From: Actinomycetota bacterium
GTDB taxonomy: Bacteria > Actinomycetota > Acidimicrobiia > IMCC26256 > PALSA-610
Length of the DNA stretch: 14,624 bases
Direction of reading: 5' to 3'
Assembly (NCBI GenBank): GCA_030839005.1
Contig: JAUZEM010000235.1
Span: 1 to 14,624, forward strand
Under the pieces are notes generated by a model. That model did not search any database. It had not been told where the DNA came from and saw nothing but the letters and a program-made list of their open reading frames with translations. Shown in pieces: positions 1 through 6,984 of the stretch. Position 1 is the stretch's first letter. Each line of letters begins with the position of its first letter. A program made the position numbers and the translations under genes.

Positions 1-1
1 G

Positions 2-346
2 ATGCGAGGGCGAACGCCCGACGTGCTCCTCCTGGACGTCCACATGCCCGACGTCGACGGCCTCGCGATGCTGCGTTCCATGTCCGTTGACGGCCGACCG
101 CGATCGGCGACGAGCGTCCTCGCCGTGTCCGGCGACGCGTCGCCCGAAGTTCGCCGATCAATGCTGCTTCACGGCGCCGAGGACTTCGTGGTGCGACCGT
201 GCAGCGGCGCCGAGCTGGTCGACCGCGTGCGCCGGCTCGCGTGCCGCACCCGGTCGCTCAACAGTGCGCTCGAACGGCTGAGTCTCCTCGATGGGCTCGT
301 TCGCAACCCCGACCGGCACCGATGCCGCCGCGGACGAGAGAACTGA
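2..346 (+). CDS. Response regulator receiver domain protein, 5' end cut by window edge
   Basis: This is the C-terminal part of a CheY-like receiver domain, which is phosphorylated by a partner histidine kinase. Counting from the first codon seen (position 2), the phospho-acceptor is Asp12 in LLLDVHMPDVDG, the beta-4 switch residue is Ser43 in AVSG, and the beta-5 motif is VVRPC. The acidic pocket and beta1-alpha1 (about 45 residues) must lie before the window, so the ATG at position 2 is probably internal. The usual beta-5 lysine before proline is Arg65 here, which is atypical. After the receiver comes a basic tail of about 35 residues with no recognisable output domain, so the protein may be a stand-alone receiver or the end of a larger protein. 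The TGA stop (344-346) directly abuts the stop of the convergent FHA gene. Confidence 0.85.
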   Translation: MRGRTPDVLLLDVHMPDVDGLAMLRSMSVDGRPRSATSVLAVSGDASPEVRRSMLLHGAEDFVVRPCSGAELVDRVRRLACRTRSLNSALERLSLLDGLVRNPDRHRCRRGREN

Positions 347-1081
347 TCACGTCGCGTTGCGCTCCTCGGCCGTTGCGCGGCGGACCATGATGCGGCACCA
401 GGCGCCGAGGTAGATCCGTTCTCCGTCCGCGAGCTCGTGGCGCTCGTGGGGTGCGAGCGGCGTCGTGGGGAGCGCGTCGCCCGGGTTACCGACGAAGGTG
501 CCATTGGTGGAGCCGAGGTCCTCGACGTACCAGCGGTCGTGGTCGAACGTCAGCTCCGCGTGGCGATGGGACACCGATCCGTCCGCCGAGCAGTCGATCT
601 GGGGCACGACGTTGTGGCTCTTGGAGCGACGACCGATCAGCGCGCTCGTGCCCGCCAGCGGCACGACCGTAGGCGCGCCGCTCGTCGCGCAACCACCCGC
701 TGCCTCTTGCGCGGCGAACCAGTCGGGGTCGACCCAGAGCTCGGCCACCCAGGCCGCCCCGGTCAGCGTCGTGGGGTGCGACGCGCCGGGCGCCGGCGCG
801 GCGGCGGTCGGAAGCTGGCCCGTCGTGAAGTCGTAACCGCAACCTTCACAGAACAACGCGTCGGGGAGATTTTCGTCGCCGCAGTGCGGACACGCTTGCA
901 GCGGCGCGGACGTCGTCGGCGGGTCCAATGTCAACGACGACGCCGCGGGGCTCCCGGCGGGCGGGGCCGCACCCGACCCCGACGGGGATGCACCCACGGG
1001 CGCGGCATTGATCGGCTCGCCGCACACGTCGCAGAAGTCGTCGGTACTAGAGGTGTGGCCGTTCGAACATTGAGCCGTCAT
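347..1081 (-). CDS. Double zinc-ribbon FHA domain protein (phosphothreonine reader)
   Basis: This 244-residue protein probably reads Thr-phosphorylated partners in the PknG pathway. Residues 5-20 form a zinc ribbon (Cys5, His9, Cys17, Cys20) and residues 64-81 a second (Cys64, Cys67, Cys78, Cys81). A Pro/Ala/Thr linker and a conserved-looking segment (AWVAELWVDPDWF, 110-122) precede an FHA domain at about 142-236. The FHA phosphopeptide-binding residues are present: GRRS around Arg151, SHRH (Ser171, His174) and STNG (Asn193). It is the last gene of the run. Its ATG overlaps the VWA stop by 4 bp, with GGGTGA 4 nt upstream. In mycobacteria the PknG target is an FHA protein (GarA), but GarA has no zinc ribbons, so this is an analogue at best. 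The linker TT at residues 56-57 is a possible phosphosite (inference). Confidence 0.9.
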   Translation of the reverse strand: MTAQCSNGHTSSTDDFCDVCGEPINAAPVGASPSGSGAAPPAGSPAASSLTLDPPTTSAPLQACPHCGDENLPDALFCEGCGYDFTTGQLPTAAAPAPGASHPTTLTGAAWVAELWVDPDWFAAQEAAGGCATSGAPTVVPLAGTSALIGRRSKSHNVVPQIDCSADGSVSHRHAELTFDHDRWYVEDLGSTNGTFVGNPGDALPTTPLAPHERHELADGERIYLGAWCRIMVRRATAEERNAT

Positions 1082-2346
1082 CGCTTCACCCGAGTCGTCT
1101 TGGTCGAGCTGGTGTCGAGCGCCATCTCGTCGAGCTTGGACACATCACGCTTGAGGCGGACCGTTCCGGTGTCGGCGTCGGCGATGTCGACGACACGCTT
1201 CAACTTGTTCGTTGCCTCCTCGTCGCCCGTTTCGGCGGCAAGCTTGGCCGCGCGTCCGAGCTTCAACGTGGCGGTCGTGTCGTCACCGGCCGCCTTCGCC
1301 GCGAGGCCTTCCTGGATCGCGTCGGCGAGCTCGGCCTGGCCGGTGTAGTGCGCGACGGCCGGATTGATGCGCGTCGTGAGCGTCGAGTCGTCGGACCATG
1401 TCGCGCGCACGAGCCCCTGCGCGACGACTTCACCCGCGACGATCAGTTGGACGCGCGCGGCAAGCTGCTCGGAACCGAGCGGCTTCGCCGGGACGCGTAC
1501 GGCGACGTGATAGTCGCGCGACTCGTCACTCCACGAGCCGGTCGGGAACTCGCGCACCAGCGCGGAAACAGAGGTCGAACGGCTGGTGAGGTCCTCGATC
1601 GCGGGCGCGACCTGGCGAACGAAGAGAACCTCGGCACCTTGCGGAGCCCAGATCCGCAGCTTCGCGTCGGCCACCCCGCGAGCCATCGACGCCTGCATCA
1701 TTTGGCGGAAGTCCTCGGCCATCTTCTCCGGCTCGGCGATGATGTCGACCGAACCGAGCAGGGCCGAGGAGATGCCGCGCAGCTCGTTGACGTCCCAGTC
1801 GGCGCCGACGCCCCGGCAGTCACACTGGAACAATCCGGTGGCGGCTTGCACGGCCGCATGCAGGTCTCCGGGCGCCTCGGTCTCGTTGCGACCGTCGGTA
1901 AGGAGGATCGCGTGAGACTGGGCGGCTTCCACCGATCCGAACAATGCGATCGCAGCACGCAGCCAGCTGCCGATGGCCGTGCCGCCCGAAGGTTCCAGAT
2001 GGCGGACGGCCTCTTCGGCCTGGCTCCGGGTGATCTCCGTGGCGCGCACCATCCCTCCGCGCGGCGGGAATGCCGACATTGCCTTGTGGTTGCCTGCGAC
2101 CACGGCGAACCAGGTCCCGTCGACAATGTCGCCGACCGCCTCCGCCGCGGCCTTGCGGACCGCGGCGATCTTGGCGTGGGGCTGAGACATCGAGCCGGAC
2201 GTGTCGACGATGATCACCTCGGCCGCGTCGCCCGACTGGCCCGCCGCACCTGCCCCGGTGCAGCCGACCGAGACGATTGCGTGCACGTCGGTCGCATCCG
2301 CCGCGAGGTATTCGTTCTCGAAGACTTCGGCGGTCCAGGTAGCCAT
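1078..2346 (-). CDS. von Willebrand factor A (VWA) domain protein, TerY-like
   Basis: This 422-residue cytosolic protein has a VWA domain at about residues 42-215 with a complete metal-ion-dependent adhesion site: Asp48, Ser50 and Ser52 in DTSGSMS, Thr123 in GGTAIG, and Asp151 in LLTDG. A beta-rich middle region (about 225-345) and a C-terminal helical, charged region (about 350-422) resemble the C-terminal part of bacterial VWA proteins that act as scaffolds in stress signalling. The start is the ATG at 2346 because AAGGAG lies 6 nt upstream; the frame stays open well beyond it, but only as a shadow of the PP2C gene. The start overlaps the PP2C stop (TGATG) and the stop overlaps the FHA start (ATGA), so translation is probably coupled on both sides. 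VWA, PP2C and kinase side by side recall the TerY-P triad of Ter systems. The exact partner is not shown by the sequence. Confidence 0.9.
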   Translation of the reverse strand: MATWTAEVFENEYLAADATDVHAIVSVGCTGAGAAGQSGDAAEVIIVDTSGSMSQPHAKIAAVRKAAAEAVGDIVDGTWFAVVAGNHKAMSAFPPRGGMVRATEITRSQAEEAVRHLEPSGGTAIGSWLRAAIALFGSVEAAQSHAILLTDGRNETEAPGDLHAAVQAATGLFQCDCRGVGADWDVNELRGISSALLGSVDIIAEPEKMAEDFRQMMQASMARGVADAKLRIWAPQGAEVLFVRQVAPAIEDLTSRSTSVSALVREFPTGSWSDESRDYHVAVRVPAKPLGSEQLAARVQLIVAGEVVAQGLVRATWSDDSTLTTRINPAVAHYTGQAELADAIQEGLAAKAAGDDTTATLKLGRAAKLAAETGDEEATNKLKRVVDIADADTGTVRLKRDVSKLDEMALDTSSTKTTRVKR

Positions 2347-3494
2347 CAGCTGCTCCTTGTCGGTGAAGCGACGCCGGCACGCGCCAGCGCGGCCGTGATG
2401 TTGTCGTGGCCGCCTTGCGCGTTCGCCCAGTCCACGAGGGCGGCGGCGGTCGCGAGCGGCTCGCCGTGCACCGGGGCGGCCTGTGCGTGCAAGAGGTCGC
2501 GAAGGTCGGAGGCCCCGGAGCAGTAGTTCCAGAGCCCGTCGGTGCATACCAGCACCCAACCGGGGACGCTCAACGTCGCCGACGTGAACGAGGGGTCGCC
2601 GCCGGGGCTGTCGACCCCGAGCCAGCGGGTGATGGCGTGCGCGCGCGGGTCGGCTTCCGCGACCTCGCGGGTGGCGCCGTGCGCGATCTCTCCGCTCGCC
2701 CACGAATCGTCGACCGAGAGCTGCGTCGCGGTGCCGTCGTCACCGAACCAATACGCCCGACTGTCACCGACCCAGGCGACGGCGACGAGCGGTCCGTCTA
2801 TCAGCGCGGCTACGAACGTGCACGACGGTGGGTTCTCACTGCTGCCGACGTGCGCGGCGGCGTCCGTCGCCGCGGTCTGGGCGGCCAGCGTCGCGGCGGT
2901 GAGCTCGGCCTGCCAATGCTCGATGCGTTCGGAGGGCGAGCCCGTCGCGGGGCCGGACGCGGCGACCAGTGCATCGCACGCGGCACGCGCGGCCGCGAGG
3001 GCGGCGACGTCGCTATCGGTCGCGCTCGTCACGCCGTCGCAGACGACCAGCACGGTGCGATCGTCCGAAGCCGCGACCGCGACGGCGTCCTCGTTACGAG
3101 GATGGTGCAGCCCCCGGTCGCAGACGGCGGCGACGTGGCTCGCCGGTTGCTCGGTGAAGTGATCGCGCTCGCTCGCCCCGCGCAGTCCGCACGTCGTGCA
3201 CCAACCGTCGGCGTCGATCACGCCGCCGCATGTGCAGCGGAGTCCCTCGCCGCCCATCGACTCGGTCGGTGCCGACTGCTCGACCTGCGAACGCGGCGGC
3301 GCGCGCAGCTGCGTCCCGAGCTCCGCGTCCGGGCTTGGTGTGGCGGCGTCGGCCGCGCCGGCCGCGCCCAGCTCGGCACCACACGACTCGCAGAACTGAT
3401 CGGCGGCGCCCACGGGGTCACCGCATTTGGGACAGACCACGTGCACAACGGCTTCGTGCACAACGGCTTCGGGCACAACGGCTTCGGGGCTCAC
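2346..3494 (-). CDS. PP2C-family Ser/Thr protein phosphatase with N-terminal zinc ribbons
   Basis: This protein of about 382 residues probably removes phosphate from PknG or its targets. A zinc ribbon (Cys21, Cys24, Cys35, Cys38) is followed by a second Cys cluster (Cys87, Cys89, Cys99, Cys102) and a PP2C domain at about 120-375. The metal-binding acidic residues are visible in the NED motif (134-136), CDG (Asp153), CTDG (Asp318) and GGHDN (Asp364), and GDSRAYW (243-249) is typical of the family. The usual DGMGG is DGVTS here, as I recall for PP2Cs that accompany VWA proteins. The GTG at 3494 gives a GTGA overlap with the pknG stop. Only a weak GGAC precedes it, and further GTG codons occur in the repeat just downstream, so the start is uncertain by up to about 20 residues. 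Residues 4-18 are encoded by a 15-bp tandem repeat. Phosphatase next to kinase suggests a matched on/off pair. Confidence 0.9.
   Translation of the reverse strand: MSPEAVVPEAVVHEAVVHVVCPKCGDPVGAADQFCESCGAELGAAGAADAATPSPDAELGTQLRAPPRSQVEQSAPTESMGGEGLRCTCGGVIDADGWCTTCGLRGASERDHFTEQPASHVAAVCDRGLHHPRNEDAVAVAASDDRTVLVVCDGVTSATDSDVAALAAARAACDALVAASGPATGSPSERIEHWQAELTAATLAAQTAATDAAAHVGSSENPPSCTFVAALIDGPLVAVAWVGDSRAYWFGDDGTATQLSVDDSWASGEIAHGATREVAEADPRAHAITRWLGVDSPGGDPSFTSATLSVPGWVLVCTDGLWNYCSGASDLRDLLHAQAAPVHGEPLATAAALVDWANAQGGHDNITAALARAGVASPTRSS
2353..2358 (-). promoter_or_regulatory. Ribosome binding site of the VWA gene
   Basis: AAGGAG on the minus strand, 6 nt before the ATG at 2346 and inside the last codons of the PP2C gene. 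It is one of the strongest such sites in the run and fixes the start at the residue sequence MATWTAEVF. Confidence 0.8.
3441..3485 (-). repeat. Three tandem 15-bp repeats at the 5' end of the PP2C gene
   Basis: Three consecutive 15-bp units occupy 3441-3455, 3456-3470 and 3471-3485. The first two are identical (GTGCACAACGGCTTC on the + strand) and the third differs at one base. On the coding strand each unit is GAA-GCC-GTT-GTG-CAC (or CCC), giving EAVVH/P. The unit is a multiple of three, so copy-number change would alter the N-terminus without breaking the frame, and each unit contains an in-frame GTG that could serve as an alternative start. Confidence 0.9.
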
Positions 3495-5728
3495 ACCAAC
3501 GTCCGTGGTCGCACCGCGTTGGCCTCGTCGACGAGCTTGATGCGCAGGCTGCGATCCGAGGTCAGCACCGCGAGCTCCCGGTAGGCGTGTTCCGCCGCGG
3601 CGCGCAGGTCGGGTTCGGTCGCCTTCACGTTCGCGACGCGCGTCGACGGTTGCTCGCCGTTCCGTCGAACCTCGGACAGTGCCGCGGTGAGGATGGCGAC
3701 GAGCGCGACCTGGCGCTCGCGCGGGTCGATCGCCAAGTTCTCGATGCTCGCCGCCGCGGCGGCGAAATCGGCGAGACCGTGACCAGGCCCGGTGAGCAGC
3801 TCGGCGCGGCGACGCCGGGCGGCGACGTACGCGCCACTGGTCGGCGCGACCAGATCGAGCGCGTTGAGACTGGCTGCGATGTCGCCGCGTTTCTCGCGCG
3901 TGCGGGCGAGGCCGAACGCCGCCGGGGCGACGTAGTTCGCGTCGGTGGCGGCGCACACCGCATACAGATACTCGGCGACGTCGTCGGCGCCGCCCTTCTC
4001 GCAGGCGATGGCCAACGCGAGCTTCGGAGCAAGTTCGCCCGGGACTTGGCCGAGAACCGTGTTGAACGCGGTCTGGGCGGCACCGAAGTCGGCGCGCGCC
4101 AGCGCTGCCAGGCCGGCGATCCACACCGCGCGCCACTCCCACGGGTTCTCCGTGAGGATGTTGTCGATGAGCGCGTCGGCCTGCGGGAAGAATCCCGCGT
4201 CGACTGCAGCTCGGGCCTGGGCGAGTTGCACCTCGACGGTCTGCGCCGGTGCCTGCTCGAGCACGCGCAGGAGTTGCTCGCCGGCGCGGAGCGAGACACC
4301 CGCGAGCCAGGCCGCCGACGGATCGGCGCGGTCGACCCGGAGCGCCGGCAGGTTGGTCCAGTCGAGGTCGGCACCCGCCGCGGTCGGCGAGCCGAAAAGG
4401 GCGGAAGGGCTGGAGTGCGCGGCGGCCGAGTCCCCCGCCTGGACCGCGACCGTCTCGCGCAAGATGCCGATCAGCTGATCGCGAAGCTCGTCAGACGACT
4501 GGAACCGGTCGTCGGGATTCGGCGCGGTGGCCTTGAGCAACGCGCGATACAACGAATCGTGGTTCTGGAACAGCGGGGTATCCGCGACGGGCGGCAACGT
4601 CGAGACGAACGTGCTCTGGTACCCGCGGAACTCCATGGCGAGAACGGCCAGCGTGCGGCCGATGGTGAAGATGTCGCTCGCGACGCTCGGCCCTACGTCG
4701 GCGACCTCGGGCGCTTGGAACCCCGTCGTTCCGTAGATCGCGCTCTGCTCGTCGTCGACCCTGCGCACCCCGCCGAGGTCGATGAGCTTGAGCGCGTCGC
4801 CGGCCTGGATGACGTTGTCGGGCTTGAAGTCGCAGTACAGCAGACCCTGTGAGTGCAGGTAGCCGAAGGCAGGAAGGATGTCGACGATGTACGCGATCGC
4901 CTGGTCGACGGGAAACGGGTCGTACTTGCCGCCGTTGGCGACCATGCGGTCCTTGAGGATCTGCTTGAGCGACCGGCCGCCGACGTATTCCATGACGATG
5001 TAGCCCGCGCCCTCGTGACTCGCGAAGTTATAGATCTCCAGGATGAGCGGATACTGCACTTGAGCGAGGAATTGTCGTTCGGTGATCGCGGCCTCATACG
5101 CGTCCTTGTCTCCGGTGTTCAAGAGACCCTTGAGGACGACGTAGCGGTCCGAGACATTGCGGTCCCGCGCGAGATAGATCCAGCCGAGCCCACCGTGCGC
5201 AATGCACCCGACGACTTCGTACTGGCCACCGACGATCTCGCCGGGTTGAAGCTTCGGGGCGAACGAGTACGCCGTCCGGCACCTCGGGCAGAAACCCTCG
5301 GTGCGACCGGGCTTGCCCTGCTGCGACCGGCCGACCGGCGCGCCGCACGACGAACAGAAGCGCTTCTCTTCCGGAACCTCGGGATGCGCGAGCACCACCG
5401 AGCGCGGATCGGGCACCGGAGCCGACGGAACGGTGGTGATACCGGCGCCGAGGTGCTGGGTCCGGCTGCCGGAAACGTGGAGGCGGCGCGTCGGGCGGGT
5501 CGAGCTGCGCCGGGCCGAACCGATCGGGGTGCTGGAGAGCTTCGTCGAGATACCCGAGCTGCGGACACTCGTCGATCCGCTCGTGGCGCTCGACCCGCTC
5601 GCGCTCGTCGGCCCGGAGCCGACCGCGCGCGCGGGCGCACCGCAAACGTTGCAGTAGCCGTCCTCGATCTCGCCGGAGCAGCCGGGCTCGTGGCAATGAT
5701 TATCGGTGACGATCGGATCGTCGGTCAC
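3491..5728 (-). CDS. pknG: PknG-type serine/threonine protein kinase (zinc ribbon, rubredoxin-like, kinase, TPR)
   Basis: This 745-residue soluble kinase matches mycobacterial PknG over its whole length. Residues 12-29 form an extra N-terminal Cys ribbon (Cys12, Cys17, Cys26, Cys29), followed by a Ser/Thr-rich linker. A rubredoxin-like pair follows (Cys125/Cys128 and Cys147/Cys150). The kinase domain (about 168-425) has the PknG signature GQYEVVGCIAHGGLGWIYLA, Lys200 in VVLK, Glu218, the catalytic loop YCDFKPDNV (Asp300, Lys302, Asn305) and DLG (Asp317). The TPR-like tail (about 500-745) contains PGELAPKLALA. The HRD arginine is absent, as in PknG (YND in M. tuberculosis). The GTG at 5728 is chosen because GAAGGAG lies 5 nt upstream; this leaves a 14-bp gap after the preceding stop, although an earlier GTG at 5746 would overlap that stop. 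Known PknG acts below GlnH/GlnX and phosphorylates GarA/OdhI to control 2-oxoglutarate/glutamate metabolism; the same role here is inferred. Confidence 0.95.
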   Translation of the reverse strand: MTDDPIVTDNHCHEPGCSGEIEDGYCNVCGAPARAVGSGPTSASGSSATSGSTSVRSSGISTKLSSTPIGSARRSSTRPTRRLHVSGSRTQHLGAGITTVPSAPVPDPRSVVLAHPEVPEEKRFCSSCGAPVGRSQQGKPGRTEGFCPRCRTAYSFAPKLQPGEIVGGQYEVVGCIAHGGLGWIYLARDRNVSDRYVVLKGLLNTGDKDAYEAAITERQFLAQVQYPLILEIYNFASHEGAGYIVMEYVGGRSLKQILKDRMVANGGKYDPFPVDQAIAYIVDILPAFGYLHSQGLLYCDFKPDNVIQAGDALKLIDLGGVRRVDDEQSAIYGTTGFQAPEVADVGPSVASDIFTIGRTLAVLAMEFRGYQSTFVSTLPPVADTPLFQNHDSLYRALLKATAPNPDDRFQSSDELRDQLIGILRETVAVQAGDSAAAHSSPSALFGSPTAAGADLDWTNLPALRVDRADPSAAWLAGVSLRAGEQLLRVLEQAPAQTVEVQLAQARAAVDAGFFPQADALIDNILTENPWEWRAVWIAGLAALARADFGAAQTAFNTVLGQVPGELAPKLALAIACEKGGADDVAEYLYAVCAATDANYVAPAAFGLARTREKRGDIAASLNALDLVAPTSGAYVAARRRRAELLTGPGHGLADFAAAAASIENLAIDPRERQVALVAILTAALSEVRRNGEQPSTRVANVKATEPDLRAAAEHAYRELAVLTSDRSLRIKLVDEANAVRPRTLV

Positions 5729-5733
5729 GATCG

Positions 5734-5740
5734 CTCCTTC
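5734..5740 (-). promoter_or_regulatory. Ribosome binding site of pknG
   Basis: GAAGGAG on the minus strand, 5 nt before the GTG at 5728. It decides this start over the GTG at 5746, which overlaps the upstream stop codon but has no such site. Confidence 0.75.
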
Positions 5741-5742
5741 GT

Positions 5743-6984
5743 TCACGCGGTGGGCTTCGGTGCGGCAGGCGTCGGCGTCGTGTCGGTTCTGGTGGGCTCC
5801 GGCACCGTATCGGCGCCGACGGCGACACGTACGGCGTGTTGATACTCCGCGACCAGCGATCGCGCGATCGTGAGATCGCACGGCGCCGACCACAGTGCTT
5901 CGTGCGCGGGCCGGTACCGGTCTTCCAGCGCGGCGTCCTCGGCGAGGCCCTTGGTCGCGGCGCGATCATGGTACGCGCCGAGCAGTCCTCTCAGATCCTC
6001 CCGCTCCTGTAGTGGCGCGGCGAAGCGTTCCCGGGCCGTGCCGAGCGCCGCGGCACAGCGTCCGATCTTCTCCGCGTAGCGGGCGAGCTCGCGGCGCTCC
6101 GCGTCCCACTCGCGCGCGTCGCTTCCCACGGCCGGCGCGGGTGGCGACCCCAACTGCGCGACGGATGGGATCCCGAGGCGCGGTGCGTTCGCGATCTTCG
6201 CGCGGCACCGGTGCGCGAGCTCTTCGACCACACCTTCGAGCTTCGTCAGGTCGTCGTAGCGGCGGCGCAGCTCGATCTCCTGGAACGTCACGTCCGCGCG
6301 CAGGCTCGCCGCTTTGATCAGGTCGCGTTCGATGATCGCAGTCTCCTCGTCGACGCGTTCGACCGTCGCCGCGATCACTTTTGGATCGGAACCTGCCATC
6401 GCGGCGTCCAGCTCTGCGGCGAGCTCGTCGAGCCGCGTGCTCGGGATTCGGAGCGCGCCGGCCTGGTGGCGACAGCGCTCGAGCGCGGCGCGCAGCGGAG
6501 CGATGCGCGCCGCCGCGCCCGAGCCGGCGATCGCGTCGCGCGCGAGCACACTCACGAGCCGATCCTGGAGGGCAGCCGCGAGCGTGCATGCCTCGGGGAG
6601 AGTGAACGCCGACGGTGCGCCGAGGGGATCCGCGAGCCGGCCCCAGATCAGCGTCGCGATCGTCGCGAGCTGGTCGGGTCCGACGCGACCGCTGTCCCAG
6701 ACCGTCACCAACTCCAGGCGGCGCGCGTCGATGGAGTGCCACAGCGACATCGCCAAGACGATGTCGTGGGTGTACGCGCCGGGGTCGTGCGCCACTTGGG
6801 CGTTCGCGTCGAGTGCTCCGAGCGCGTCTCGCAGCGCGGAGCACCACCGTCCCAAGGCGTCGAGGTACGCGAGGACCTCGGTCGCCGGGGGTGCAGTGGT
6901 GAGCGACCCGGGCGCGACCGGCGGTGCCTCCGAACGGCCGGTCATCTCCGGCGCCGGCACCGGCTGGGAGCCCGAGGCGCTCAC
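5743..6984 (-). CDS. Helical protein of unknown function between glnH and pknG
   Basis: This protein of about 413 residues has no signal peptide and no clear membrane segment. I do not recognise a named family. A Pro/Ala-rich N-terminus (1-35) leads into predicted helices (36-180), then a charged, coiled-coil-like stretch (about 182-265, with RVDEETAIIERDLIKAASL and EIELRRRYDDLTKLEGVVEEL). A Pro-rich break (270-285) is followed by more charged helices (290-345) and a Thr/Pro tail. The segment AAYH-like to SAPCDL (roughly 335-372) looks like a conserved C-terminal module. The GTG at 6984 gives a GTGA overlap with the glnH stop. There is no clear ribosome binding site, and the ATG at 6945 (MTGRSEAPP) is an alternative. 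Mycobacteria have no gene between glnH and pknG, so this could be a lineage-specific adaptor between the membrane sensor and the kinase (inference). Confidence 0.8.
   Translation of the reverse strand: MSASGSQPVPAPEMTGRSEAPPVAPGSLTTAPPATEVLAYLDALGRWCSALRDALGALDANAQVAHDPGAYTHDIVLAMSLWHSIDARRLELVTVWDSGRVGPDQLATIATLIWGRLADPLGAPSAFTLPEACTLAAALQDRLVSVLARDAIAGSGAAARIAPLRAALERCRHQAGALRIPSTRLDELAAELDAAMAGSDPKVIAATVERVDEETAIIERDLIKAASLRADVTFQEIELRRRYDDLTKLEGVVEELAHRCRAKIANAPRLGIPSVAQLGSPPAPAVGSDAREWDAERRELARYAEKIGRCAAALGTARERFAAPLQEREDLRGLLGAYHDRAATKGLAEDAALEDRYRPAHEALWSAPCDLTIARSLVAEYQHAVRVAVGADTVPEPTRTDTTPTPAAPKPTA

Noticed and set aside
437..1348. Long + strand open frame opposite the FHA and VWA genes
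   Set aside because: Arg/Val-rich translation without any domain; it is a shadow of the minus-strand FHA gene, a result of high GC third positions.
2346..4142. Extended 598-codon form of the PP2C gene
   Set aside because: The first 216 codons are an Arg-rich frame inside pknG; the GTG at 3494 overlapping the pknG stop is more likely.
3230..4852. 540-codon + strand open frame opposite PP2C and pknG
   Set aside because: Very rich in Arg/Gly/Asp with no family motif, while the minus strand carries clear kinase and phosphatase motifs.
5857..5870. Perfect 14-bp palindrome CGATCGCGCGATCG
   Set aside because: It lies in coding sequence, is made of common CG/GATC words in this GC-rich DNA, and has no second copy that I noticed; chance is the simplest reading.
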